NCBI GenBank assembly: GCA_964541225.1 | Contig: CAZIPN010000040.1 | Location: forward strand, 1 to 13,678 | Direction: 5' to 3' | DNA length: 13,678 nucleotides | Source of the DNA: CAZIPN01 sp964541225 | Lineage (GTDB): Bacteria; Actinomycetota; Coriobacteriia; Anaerosomatales; JAAXUF01 | Shown here: positions 1-8,700 of the stretch, piece by piece | How positions within the stretch are numbered: position 1 is the stretch's first letter | Layout: every line of letters starts with the position of its first letter | The notes under the pieces: generated by a model | The model's database searches: none | What the model saw: only the letters and a program-made list of their open reading frames with translations | What the model was told of the DNA's origin: nothing | Position numbers and translations under genes: made by a program

Positions 1-11
1 CCGCCGACGCC

Positions 12-1373
12 CTACTTCGCCACCAAGAACGCCGCCGCCACCGCAAGTCCGTTGTAGAGCACGTGCATCGCAATCGCCGGCCACAACGAACGCCGAGTCC
101 ACGCGAGCCATCCGAGTGCCACGCCAAGCACCAGCATCGGAAAGAACAGCCACACGCTCGCGTGATACGCCGCGAACAGAACTGCCGAGATCCCAATGGC
201 TGGCCACATGCTCATTCGACTGCCGAGAGCGGTCATAATCGTCCCGCGAAACGCGAGCTCTTCCACGAGCGGAGCGACAACGGCGACCAGCGCAGCTGCC
301 ACAAGGAGCCCAAGGTTACCTCCACCAAAGACCGCCGAGACATCGCTCGACAGGCTGATGGGCTCCCTCAAGTCCAGCGATTGCATCAGCAGGCCGTAGG
401 CCACCGCAACCACTTCGACCCCAACTAGCGCCAGCACAACAAGTCCCGCCGACACAAACGCTGAGGGTCGGCCAGCCGCACTGCCACGGTCCGCCTCGTC
501 TGTGCGCAGCCCGAACGCTCTCATCAAGGGCTTGCCATGTCGCGCCGCCAGCAGCGCCAGAGCGCCGAGTTGGATTGCATAGTAGGTCGCGAGCACGCCC
601 GCACGCGTCAAGGCCTGACCTGCCGACGGCATCAGGGAGATCGCCGGGATCACCATGACGGAATTCTTGCCGACGATACACAGTGCCAACACCGCGGCAA
701 TGAGACCGGCGTCCACAAGCGTCCATCTGACGGTCCCAAGAACCGGCCGACTACCGACGACGGCCGGTCCACCATCGTCAGAAGACGCGCGATCGTCGGC
801 GAGTGCGCCGTTAGTCGATGCGTGCCGGAAGAAGAACCGGGCTGCGTTCACGACAGAACCTGAGGCCGCCGTCGAATCGCGGGATGCAGCTGCGCTTGAC
901 GCATTCGCAGGCGGATCCGTCGCGGTCACCGGATCGCGAGACGCAACGGCGCTCGCCGCCCCCGCGAGCGCGCGTGGCGCGGCATCCGAGTCGCTCGCCT
1001 GGCCGCGCCGCACAGACGGCCTCTTGCCCGAGGCGGCCCTCGTAGCAGCTCGCGACGCCTGCTTCGCGGATTGCTCGGCAGCTTTGCGGACGGCTTTGGC
1101 CTCCGCACGCGACCCCACGACGACCTTCGCTACATCGCCCGGAGCAACCGCTGCCGCTGGAACGGCCGTCGAACGCAGCGGAACCACCGTCCGCTGGATC
1201 GCGTGGCGATCGCACACGTCGACGCACGCGTAGCAGTCGTTGCATGCACGCCAGTCCACGACAATGAGGCCCGCACCCACGCGCACGGCGCCAAGAGAAC
1301 ACGCATCCACGCACGCACCGCACTCGTTGCAGAGCTCAGGCCGCAAAGTGAGATGTGCGCTCTTGGCACTCAT
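12..1373 (-). CDS. Ferredoxin-like dicluster domain fused to CPBP intramembrane metalloprotease
   Basis: The 453-aa protein has three parts. Residues 15-54 carry two complete four-cysteine [4Fe-4S] motifs (C15, C18, C21, C25 and C44, C47, C50, C54), as in bacterial 2[4Fe-4S] ferredoxins. Residues 66-210 are a low-complexity Ala/Ser/Arg/Asp linker. Residues 215-453 are a hydrophobic multi-pass domain with the three CPBP (Abi/Rce1-type) protease motifs: EELAFR (E371, E372, R376), FxxxH (F400, H404) and HxxxN (H437, N441). The family cleaves substrates within the membrane, or acts in bacteriocin self-protection; the substrate here is unknown. The cytoplasmic head could sense redox state or accept electrons (inference). 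The start ATG overlaps the stop of the upstream gene (ATGA), so translation is probably coupled. A ferredoxin head is unusual for this family. The protease family call is firm; the role is open. Confidence 0.88.
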   Translation of the reverse strand: MSAKSAHLTLRPELCNECGACVDACSLGAVRVGAGLIVVDWRACNDCYACVDVCDRHAIQRTVVPLRSTAVPAAAVAPGDVAKVVVGSRAEAKAVRKAAEQSAKQASRAATRAASGKRPSVRRGQASDSDAAPRALAGAASAVASRDPVTATDPPANASSAAASRDSTAASGSVVNAARFFFRHASTNGALADDRASSDDGGPAVVGSRPVLGTVRWTLVDAGLIAAVLALCIVGKNSVMVIPAISLMPSAGQALTRAGVLATYYAIQLGALALLAARHGKPLMRAFGLRTDEADRGSAAGRPSAFVSAGLVVLALVGVEVVAVAYGLLMQSLDLREPISLSSDVSAVFGGGNLGLLVAAALVAVVAPLVEELAFRGTIMTALGSRMSMWPAIGISAVLFAAYHASVWLFFPMLVLGVALGWLAWTRRSLWPAIAMHVLYNGLAVAAAFLVAK

Positions 1374-1819
1374 GCGCGCTCGTCGGAATTCATGAGCTCA
1401 GCGTACGCCGAGAATGCCTCGCTGTGGCGCGCGACAAACGCGGCCCGAGGATGCGCCCCATCCGACAAGACCTCGGCAAGAGCCGGTCGGTCGGCTGCGG
1501 ATGCGTCGGCGAGCCTCCGATACTCGGTCGCGAGCTTGCGTGTTGCGGCATGGCTTCTGGCAAACAGCCTCCAGCCGATGAGGCGATACCGATGCGCCTC
1601 TTCGGCAAGTCCGGTCTCGATGCGATCGACGACCGAGCGTGGGTCATCTGGTGCCGAGACAGACGCGGGATGCGGTTTGTAGCGCATGATGCGATTGGTC
1701 GCGAGCACGTAGACGCGCACGAAACGCATGTCACCGCGCAGGCGACGGGCACTCGCAGCCTGTGCTCGGGCGGTGCGTCGTGCGAGGGGGCCCGCGGGCG
1801 CTTGAGTTTGAGGGCTCAT
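1370..1819 (-). CDS. Hypothetical protein, 149 aa, between ligA and the CPBP gene
   Basis: I do not recognise this protein. It has a basic Ala/Arg-rich N-terminus (residues 1-30), then a segment containing RFVRVYVLATNRIMRYKPHP, followed by mainly charged, probably helical sequence rich in Ala, Arg and Glu. There are no cysteines, signal peptide or membrane segment. Its reality is supported mainly by position: its ATG overlaps the ligA stop (ATGA, 1816-1819) and its stop overlaps the next ATG (ATGA, 1370-1373), the signature of a coupled operon. A GAGG lies about 7 bases before the ATG, inside a small hairpin (1823-1839). A role linked to DNA ligation or to the membrane protease cannot be decided from the sequence. 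Confidence 0.7.
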   Translation of the reverse strand: MSPQTQAPAGPLARRTARAQAASARRLRGDMRFVRVYVLATNRIMRYKPHPASVSAPDDPRSVVDRIETGLAEEAHRYRLIGWRLFARSHAATRKLATEYRRLADASAADRPALAEVLSDGAHPRAAFVARHSEAFSAYAELMNSDERA

Positions 1820-4128
1820 CGGCCGGCCTCAGGGGCCGGTCGCTCATCCCCGGTCGGCTGCTCGCCCGCACCAGGCGCCTCGCCGGTCGCAAGGACGCGC
1901 TCGAGGTCATCTTCGCCGAGAACCGGCACACCAAGTTCAAGCGCCTTGTCGTACTTCGAGCCGGGCTCGTCGCCGGCCACCACGAACGACGTCTTCTTGC
2001 TCACGCTACCGCTCACCTTCGCGCCGAGTGCCTTGAGCGCGGCGCCAGCGTCCTCGCGCGTGTAGCGCGACAACGCTCCCGTGAGCACGAACGTCATCCC
2101 CTCGAGCGTTTGCGGACGCTCAGGCTCTCGGCGTTCCTCGGCAAGGACGACTCCGGCCGCGCGCAACCGCTCAAGCACCGCGAGATTGTCAGGATTGCCG
2201 AAGAACGCGCGCACGCTCGCGGCGATCTTGGGGCCGACACCCTCGACGGATGCGAGCGGATCGGCGGCGAGCGCGGCGGCCTGCGTCACGCCCTCACCGG
2301 GCTGCGGCGGATCGACTGCGGCAGCCGCCTCGATCGCCTCGACGCTTCCGAACGCTGCTGCCAGAGCCTCGCCCACCGTCGCGCCGACGTGCCGGATGCC
2401 CAGCCCAAACAGCAGCCTCGCAAGCGGCCGATGCCGCGACGCGTCGATGCTGGCCATCAGCTTGGTGGCGATCGTCTCGCCCAGCACGACCGCCGAGCCG
2501 TCCTGGCGCACGCGCCCCATATCGAGAGAAGCCAGCTCCTCGCGCGTGAGCGTGTAGAAGTCGGCGATGTCGAGCACGTCGCCGGTGTCGACTAGCCGAG
2601 TGATGATCTCGTAGCCCATACCGTCGATGTCGGCTGCGCCGCGACTCGCCCAGTGCGCGAGACGCTCCAAGCGCTGCGCCGGGCACGCCACGTTGGTGCA
2701 GCGCACGGCGACCTCGCCAGGCTCACGCCAGGCCGGCCCGCCGCATGACGGGCACGTGTCCGGCATCTCCCACGGCACGGCATCGTCCGGACGCAGGCCG
2801 AGCACCGGCCCGACTACCTCGGGGATCACGTCGCCGGCTTTGCGCACGACGATCGTGTCGCCCACACGCACGTCTTTGCGGTGCAGCTCATCCTCGTTGT
2901 GCAGCGTCGCGCGCGCGATGGTCGAACCGGACACGGTAACCGGGTCGAACTCGGCGAGCGGCGTCAGCACGCCGGTTCGACCCACCTGCACGCGGATCTC
3001 GCGCAGCACCGTCGTCTTCTCCTCCGGCGGGAACTTGTAGGCGATCGCCCATCTCGGCGCCTTGGATGTGTAGCCGAGTTCGTCTTGCAGAGTGAGTTCG
3101 TCGATCTTGACCACGACGCCGTCGATCTCGTACGCGAGTTCCTCGCGCTTCTCAAGCGCATGCTCGCAGTACTCGCGTACCGCCGATGCGTCCGCGCACG
3201 TCACGACGTCCGGGTTCACCCGAAAGCCCGCCTGCCGAAGCCACGCGAGCACCTCGCTTTGCCGAGCAAGCCCCAGCGCGCGGGGATCGGCGATCGCGTA
3301 AATGAACGTCGCGAGATCGCGCGATGCGGTCACCGTCGGATCCTTCTGCCGCACCGCGCCGGCAGCGGCGTTGCGCGGGTTGGCAAACGGCGTCGCGCCC
3401 GCCTCCTCCTGCTCGGCGTTGAGCTTCGCGAAGCTGGCCTTGGGCATGTAGACCTCGCCGCGCACCTCGATCACCCCTGCCGAGCCACCCGCGAAAAGCT
3501 GTCCCTGGGCCAAGCCAGCGTCGGTGAGAAGTGCTTCCTCGCGCAGCTGCAGCGGCACATCGCGAATCGTGCGGACGTTCGCGGTCACATCCTCGCCGAC
3601 GCGCCCATCACCGCGGGTCGCCGCGCGCGCTAGCGAGCCGCCCTCGTATGTGAGCGCCAGTGAACTGCCGTCGATCTTGAGCTCGCACACGAACTCGCAC
3701 GCTCGCTCGCCGAGCACACCGCGAATGCGCGCGAGCCACGCGTCCAGTTCGCCCAGGTCCATGGCGTTGTCAAGCGAGTACATGCGAGCAGCGTGCTGCA
3801 CGGGTGCGAACGTCGGCGCCGAGGCGCTGCGCACGACCGTGGTTGGAAGCGTGGCTGAGCCCTCAGCGCCGAGCACGACCCTCGTCGGAAGACTGATCTC
3901 TGCGGCCACCCTCGGCGCCCCCACTCGTTGCGTCGGCGATTCGGCCGTCACAAGCTCGGGGTAGGTCGCCTCTATCTCCTGAAGCTCACGCATGAGGGAA
4001 TCGAAGGCCGCATCGCTGATCTCGGGCGCGTCAAGCGTGTAGTAGAGGTAGACGTGGCGATCGATCTCGCGCCGCAGTTCTTGCGTGCGCCTCTCGGCAG
4101 CTTCAGGCGTCGCGGGGACCTCGGGCAT
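1816..4128 (-). CDS. ligA: NAD+-dependent DNA ligase LigA
   Basis: LigA seals nicks in duplex DNA using NAD+, in replication and repair. The 770-aa protein shows the family order: an N-terminal Ia-like NAD-binding region with YY and D residues near 29-43; an adenylation domain with catalytic lysine in CELKIDG (K151); an OB fold around 370-445; a zinc finger with C459, C462, C477 and C482; helix-hairpin-helix repeats at about 495-645; and a BRCT domain at about 675-750. It is some 100 residues longer than typical LigA (about 670 aa), with extra sequence near residues 72-112 and 198-218 and an acidic, Pro/Gly-rich tail. I start it at the ATG at 4128, where homology begins, 4 bases after the DUF2469 stop. 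A longer in-frame start at 4203 would overlap that gene by 71 bases and adds no recognisable sequence. The 3' end overlaps the next gene by ATGA. Confidence 0.97.
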   Translation of the reverse strand: MPEVPATPEAAERRTQELRREIDRHVYLYYTLDAPEISDAAFDSLMRELQEIEATYPELVTAESPTQRVGAPRVAAEISLPTRVVLGAEGSATLPTTVVRSASAPTFAPVQHAARMYSLDNAMDLGELDAWLARIRGVLGERACEFVCELKIDGSSLALTYEGGSLARAATRGDGRVGEDVTANVRTIRDVPLQLREEALLTDAGLAQGQLFAGGSAGVIEVRGEVYMPKASFAKLNAEQEEAGATPFANPRNAAAGAVRQKDPTVTASRDLATFIYAIADPRALGLARQSEVLAWLRQAGFRVNPDVVTCADASAVREYCEHALEKREELAYEIDGVVVKIDELTLQDELGYTSKAPRWAIAYKFPPEEKTTVLREIRVQVGRTGVLTPLAEFDPVTVSGSTIARATLHNEDELHRKDVRVGDTIVVRKAGDVIPEVVGPVLGLRPDDAVPWEMPDTCPSCGGPAWREPGEVAVRCTNVACPAQRLERLAHWASRGAADIDGMGYEIITRLVDTGDVLDIADFYTLTREELASLDMGRVRQDGSAVVLGETIATKLMASIDASRHRPLARLLFGLGIRHVGATVGEALAAAFGSVEAIEAAAAVDPPQPGEGVTQAAALAADPLASVEGVGPKIAASVRAFFGNPDNLAVLERLRAAGVVLAEERREPERPQTLEGMTFVLTGALSRYTREDAGAALKALGAKVSGSVSKKTSFVVAGDEPGSKYDKALELGVPVLGEDDLERVLATGEAPGAGEQPTGDERPAPEAGR
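1823..1839 (-). promoter_or_regulatory. GC-rich hairpin over the ribosome-binding site of the 149-aa gene
   Basis: A perfect 6-bp inverted repeat (CCGGCC, 5-base loop, GGCCGG) lies within the last ligA codons, 3 bases before the next ATG. The putative GAGG ribosome-binding site is split between its loop and right arm. Folded in the mRNA, it would hide the site until a ribosome finishing ligA opens it, which suits the ATGA overlap. In such GC-rich DNA it may also be chance. Confidence 0.35.
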
Positions 4129-4132
4129 GCGC

Positions 4133-4435
4133 CTATTCGTCCAGACCGCGAAGTCGCTGCACGTGCACGGGACCGACCTCGTAGATGACAACCTCGGGCA
4201 CAAAGCGCTGCAGCCGCTCGGCTTCGTAGATCCATGCCTCGATGAGCGTCACCTTGAAGTAGACTCCACCCTCGGCGTGAACCGGCTCGACCTCGACCTT
4301 GTCGGCAAGGTAGGCGCGCAGCTCGGTCTCGATGTAGTACGGGAAGCTGGAAAGCGCGTTCTCGTACTCCCGGTATAGCTTCAGCCGTTTCTCGGCTTCG
4401 TACATGTCTAGCTCGTCGATGCTGTCCACCGGCAA
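4133..4435 (-). CDS. DUF2469 family protein
   Basis: The 100-aa protein matches my memory of the actinobacterial DUF2469 family (Mycobacterium tuberculosis Rv2901c type): an N-terminal helix with KLYREY (residues 19-24), then YIETELRAYLADKVEV, then VYFKVTLIEAWIYE and a C-terminal strand VVIYEVGPVHV. The function of the family is unknown; in many actinobacteria it lies near rnhB, and here it directly precedes ligA (4-base gap), so it is likely the first gene of that operon. The start codon is TTG at 4435, chosen because family members begin at this point and a GAGGGG lies just upstream, although the spacing is short. An internal ATG (residue 11, 4405) is the alternative and would remove the start of the conserved helix. 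An in-frame stop at 4460-4462 limits any longer form. Confidence 0.88.
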   Translation of the reverse strand: MPVDSIDELDMYEAEKRLKLYREYENALSSFPYYIETELRAYLADKVEVEPVHAEGGVYFKVTLIEAWIYEAERLQRFVPEVVIYEVGPVHVQRLRGLDE

Positions 4436-4597
4436 TCCCCTCGTCCGCTCGTGTGCCAGCTACACCCTGCATGTTTCGATCCGTTCCCAGCGTCGTCCAT
4501 TCTATCGCGGTTATGCGGTCAAGACGCGGCGCGAACAGGCCGAACTACACATTCGGGTACTTTCTTAGCACGTGCACCGACCTTTGAACGGAGTGCA
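4436..4597. promoter_or_regulatory. Divergent intergenic region between the ligA operon and the diguanylate cyclase gene
   Basis: This 162-base gap must hold promoters for both directions. For the minus strand, the best -10 candidate is TAGAAT (plus-strand 4499-4504), but no convincing -35 sits 16-18 bases upstream; a TTGACC lies only 12 bases away. For the plus strand I see no clear -10/-35 pair. The cyclase ribosome-binding site is GGAG, about 5 bases before the ATG at 4598. No strong operator-like palindrome is visible. Confidence 0.35.
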
Positions 4598-5656
4598 ATG
4601 CAGGAGATCCTCGAGCGGTGCATCGAACTTGATACTGCCGCACAGAAGACGTACGCGAAGCTCGCGACCATCTGTTCCGATCCTGAGCTTGCGCGCACCT
4701 TCCAGAGAATGAGCACTGAAGAGAAGGGCCACGTTCGATGGTGGACCGAGCTTCGCGACGCGTACGCCGAGGGTCGGCTACCGACATTGCCGGGTGAAAC
4801 CGACCTGCTCGATGCGATCAATCAGACTGCCAATGAGGTCAAAATCCTCCTCGAGACGGATCTGACCACACTCTCAACAGACAACATGCTCGAGATGGCA
4901 ATCCGCATGGAGTTCTTCATGCTCGACCCGGCGTTCGGAGAGCTCATCGAGATGCTCGACCCCGGTCCGACGAGCCACCATCGCGACTCGTACTCAAATC
5001 ACGTCATGCGCCTCGTCCATGAGATCGAGAAGCGACACTCCGACAGGAGCCTGGCCTCGTTCCTCGCGCGCGTACTCACGCGCACCTATCGCGATCAGGA
5101 GCGTCTCTCGGCCCTGGCAACTCGCGACCCCCTTACTGGGCTGTACAACCGCCGAGGCTTCTACGGCTCGCTGACTCAGTGGTGCTCACTCTCCCAACGC
5201 TACGGACACTCGCTCGGCGTGCTCGTCGTCGATGTCGACCATTTCAAGGACGTCAACGACACCTACGGACATCCCACCGGTGATGACGTGTTGTGTGCGA
5301 TAGCGAACGCGCTTCAAGAGGCGGTTCGCGCGGCCGATGTCGTTGCTCGCTACGGTGGCGATGAGTTCGCCGTTCTGGCACCCAACACGTCGGCCAAGGC
5401 ACTGCAGACGCTGGCGGACCGCGTCCTTTCCCACGTGCACCGACTGCGGTATGCAGAGAATGGGCGCGAAATCGACCTGACGGTCAGCGTGGGTGGCGCG
5501 TTCGTCGCCGACGGCCAAGCCGCAACACCCGAGGCCCTGCTCTCCGGTGCCGACGAATCGCTCTACGAGGCGAAGCGCGAGGGCCGAGATTGCTCCGGAG
5601 CCTTCGTCGAAGTTGCCCAAGAAGCCCCTGCCGACGAGGACGCCGCAGAAGCGTAG
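4598..5656 (+). CDS. Diguanylate cyclase with N-terminal ferritin/rubrerythrin-like helical domain
   Basis: The enzyme should make cyclic di-GMP from two GTP. Residues 174-335 are a GGDEF domain: RDPLTGLYNRRGF at the start, metal-binding VDVDHF (D212, D214), the active-site GGDEF at 253-257, and an RxxD inhibition site (R244, D247) five residues before it, so product feedback is likely. Residues 1-165 are helical and show a di-iron ferritin-like pattern: E10, E42-x-x-H45, E99 or E105, and E144-x-x-H147. That half could bind iron and report oxygen, peroxide or redox state (inference); hemerythrin-like or simple coiled sensing are alternatives. There is no membrane segment, so it is cytosolic. 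I chose the ATG at 4598 because GGAG precedes it at good spacing and the helical domain begins there; an earlier in-frame ATG at 4451 adds unrelated sequence. It is a single-gene unit, divergent from the ligA operon. Confidence 0.93.
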   Translation: MQEILERCIELDTAAQKTYAKLATICSDPELARTFQRMSTEEKGHVRWWTELRDAYAEGRLPTLPGETDLLDAINQTANEVKILLETDLTTLSTDNMLEMAIRMEFFMLDPAFGELIEMLDPGPTSHHRDSYSNHVMRLVHEIEKRHSDRSLASFLARVLTRTYRDQERLSALATRDPLTGLYNRRGFYGSLTQWCSLSQRYGHSLGVLVVDVDHFKDVNDTYGHPTGDDVLCAIANALQEAVRAADVVARYGGDEFAVLAPNTSAKALQTLADRVLSHVHRLRYAENGREIDLTVSVGGAFVADGQAATPEALLSGADESLYEAKREGRDCSGAFVEVAQEAPADEDAAEA

Positions 5657-5705
5657 GGGCTTGCGACCGGTAGCGCACTTCGCGGCGACCGACACCACAC
5701 GAGAA

Positions 5706-5734
5706 GCGGCCGCCCCCAGACTCGGGACGGCCGC
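5706..5734. terminator. Hairpin between convergent genes, probable bidirectional terminator
   Basis: A perfect 7-bp inverted repeat, GCGGCCG ... CGGCCGC, encloses a 15-base loop that may pair further (CCC with GGG). It lies 49 bases after the cyclase stop and 36 bases beyond the stop of the large opposing gene, exactly where a shared terminator is expected. There is no clear T-tract on either side, so termination would rely on the stem alone or on Rho. Confidence 0.55.
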
Positions 5735-5769
5735 ACTTGTGTGCCCACATCCTGCGGGATCGCGTACCC

Positions 5770-8700
5770 CTACGGCGCGATCAGGTAGGCAACTCCCTCA
5801 AGCTTCCACGTCTTCGACATCGTGGCCACGATGGTGGCCTTCTCGGCAGCATCCCCGGTGTAGAAGTACGTGCCGTTCTTCAGATTGCGGAAACGCCAGA
5901 CCGGAGGGCCGCTCGTTCTCGAGACGTTGTAGGCGACTCCTTCGAGCTTGTAGGACTTGGATAGGTTGGCCACGATCCAGTTCTTCTCGTTCGCATCAGA
6001 AGTGTAGAAGTAGTAACCCTTCTTCAAGTTGCGGAAGCGCCACAGCGGTGAGGTGTTGGTCGTCGTATTGATCCGATAGGCCACGCCTTCAAGCTTCCAG
6101 TACTTCGACATCGTGGCCACAATGTTGTTCTTCTCGACCTCGCTTGCGGTCCACAAGTAGTAGCCGTTCTTCAAGTTGCGGAAGCGGTAGACAGACCAGT
6201 AGCTGTCTGAGGCCACAGAGAACGTGATCGTTTCGGTGTCTTCAGTGTTGCCTACATTGTCAACGCTCCAGTAATCAACGGTGTGGGATCCAGACGTCGA
6301 CGCCGTCACAACCGTCCCCGTCGCGGCGGCGCCCGAGTCGAGACGATAGCGGGTGCAGTACACGCCTGATCCCGTGTCTTCGGCAGACAGATGGATTGTC
6401 GCCGAACCCGAGTACGTCGCGGAATGATCGTCGGTGGTCTGGGGAGGAGTGCGATCGATGCGAACCGTCGCCGTCACTTCTCCTCGACTCATGCCATTCG
6501 TGTCAGTCGAGCACGCCGATATCGACGTGGTCCCCTCGTCGCTTATCGTGAAGGGCACCGTGTAGCTGGTCTCAGCACCTGATCCAATCGAATAGCCAAC
6601 CGCCGCGACACTCACTGGACTACTGGTCTCAATCGTTACGGTGACCTCGTCTGAGCCAACCCATCCCTTGGGCACGTCGATGGTCGTGGTTGGACCTTCG
6701 CTCGTGGTCACGTCAAGCGTCTGAGCGTCCTCGACGTTTCCGGCCTCGTCTACCGACCAATACGTCACCGTCGTAGTGCCATCGCCGGTAATCGCGATCG
6801 GAGTGGTGTAGCTGTGAGTTGAACCCCCATCGAGCGTGTAGTAGGTATGCGCCACGCCAGAAAGCGCGTCGGTGGCCGAGATCGTCACGGTCGCAGGAAC
6901 ACCCGCGACACCCGTCGGTCCTGTCGCCACGCTTGATGGAGGTGTGCGATCGATAAGCGCGGTCACCGTGTGCGTATCCTCGACGTTGCCCGCCACGTCT
7001 ACCGAGCAGTAGCCGATGGTAGACGTTCCCTCGGCAAGGGAGAACGCGGCCGTGTAGGTCGTGGCCGCCGCACCGTTCACCGAGTAGCGCGTACCCTCGA
7101 CTCCAGAGACGGCATCGGTAGCCGAGAAGCTGGCCTCCGCCGTCGAACTCGTCCACACGGAGTCCGTCACACCTGAAATCGTCGTGGTGGGCGCTACACT
7201 GTCGATGTTGATGTAGCCGGTGTGGGTGGTCTCGACGTGCCCGACCACGTCCTCTGACGCGTATGTGATGGTGTGTGTGCCCTCGCCGGTCACCAGAACC
7301 GGCCCGGTATACAGTTCGCCCGGTTGTGCGTCCACCGTGTACGTCGTGGCTACCACGCCAGATCCCGTGTCAGTGGCCGATAGGGAGAACGGCCACGTGT
7401 CCGAGGTCTGCCAGGTGTCGCCTGGCGAGGTCTCAAGACCGGTAGCGGTCGTGACCGGAGCCTCCGTATCGACCTTGACCGACACCGTCTGAGTCGCGCT
7501 TTGGTTGGTCGCATTGTCAATCGCCGCATAGCCCAAGGTCGTCGTTCCCTGCGTGCTCACCTCGACCGGCGCGGTGTAGGTAGCCGTCGTTGCCGCGCCA
7601 TTCGTCGAGTAGCGAATCCCGGCCAGCCCCGACCTCGTGTCCTCGGCCGACGCTCCGACCGTCACGGGCGCTGTTGTCTGCCAACCCGACGGTGGCGTGC
7701 TGACTTCGAGGCTCGGTGCAACCGTGTCGATGTTGACGTAGCCGGTCTTGGTCGCTTCGACGTTGCCCGACTCATCGGTGGATCGGTAGGTCACCGCGTG
7801 CGACCCGTCGTCTCCGCCAATGGAAACGGCGGTCGAGTAGGTGTTCCAGCCGCCACCGTCTTGTGCGTATTGCGTCAGAGCCACACCCGAGAGCGCGTCA
7901 ACTGCCGAGAAACTCACCGTCGCGGAAGTGTTGCGCCAGCTCTCGTCGGCAGCGTCGGCGAGACCGGTCGCGGTCGTCACGGGAGCTTCAGTGTCGTAGA
8001 AGAAGCTCACATCCGAGCCGTACGACGTTCCGCCCGAGTTCGTCGCGTAGGCGCGCACGTAGTATCGCGTGTTCGCCGAGAGCCCCGTGATCGAGCTCGT
8101 GAATGCACCCGTCCCCGTTCCATCGGTGCTGTGCGAATCCGCAGTAGTCGGGTCTGTGGACGTGCCCCAGCACACACCGCGCGCCGTGACAGGGTCGCCA
8201 CCCTCGCTGGTGACATTGCCGCCCGACGACGCTGACGTACTCGTAACGTCAGAGACCGCGGCCGTGACTACGGTTGCTGGATCCACGGTGGCGGCGTTGA
8301 AATCCGAAGCTGTCAGGTCACGGCCAATGTTCTTGACCACGATCGTGACGGAATGTGAGCTGCCGTCCGTGAAGACGACACTGCGATCTGAGCCGCTCGT
8401 GGTTTGCGCGGCGATGAGCGCGTCGCGCGTCGACGGACCGATCAGCGCACCGCCTACGTACAGGCTGAGCATGTCGCTCTCTTCGAGACGATCGAAATCC
8501 CAGATGGTGTCCGTGTCCGAAGACCCGGCGTCATCACGCTCGAACTTGAACGTATCGTTGCCGCCAAGGCCGAACAGCTCATCCGAACCCGCTCCGCCAT
8601 CGATCGTGTCGGCACCTGAGCCAACGCCGTACGTGGTCCCGGGCGTGGTCGAGAAGATATCGCCGCTGGTCACTTGGCCATCGACGTAGTCCCAAAGTCC

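Noticed and set aside
655..1233. Plus-strand frame of 192 codons
   Set aside because: It is the antisense of the Ala/Ser/Arg-rich linker of the CPBP fusion gene, whose cysteine and active-site motifs prove the minus-strand reading.
4129..4203. Longer ligA start at 4203
   Set aside because: It would overlap the DUF2469 gene by 71 bases and adds 25 residues with no LigA similarity.
4519..4546. Sigma-28-like promoter before the cyclase gene (TCAAG ... GCCGAACT)
   Set aside because: The -35 part is weak, the spacer is 12 rather than 11 bases and the -10 part ends poorly; no motility genes are present.
4451..4597. Longer start for the cyclase at 4451
   Set aside because: The added 49 residues look like translated promoter DNA, and a good ribosome-binding site precedes 4598.
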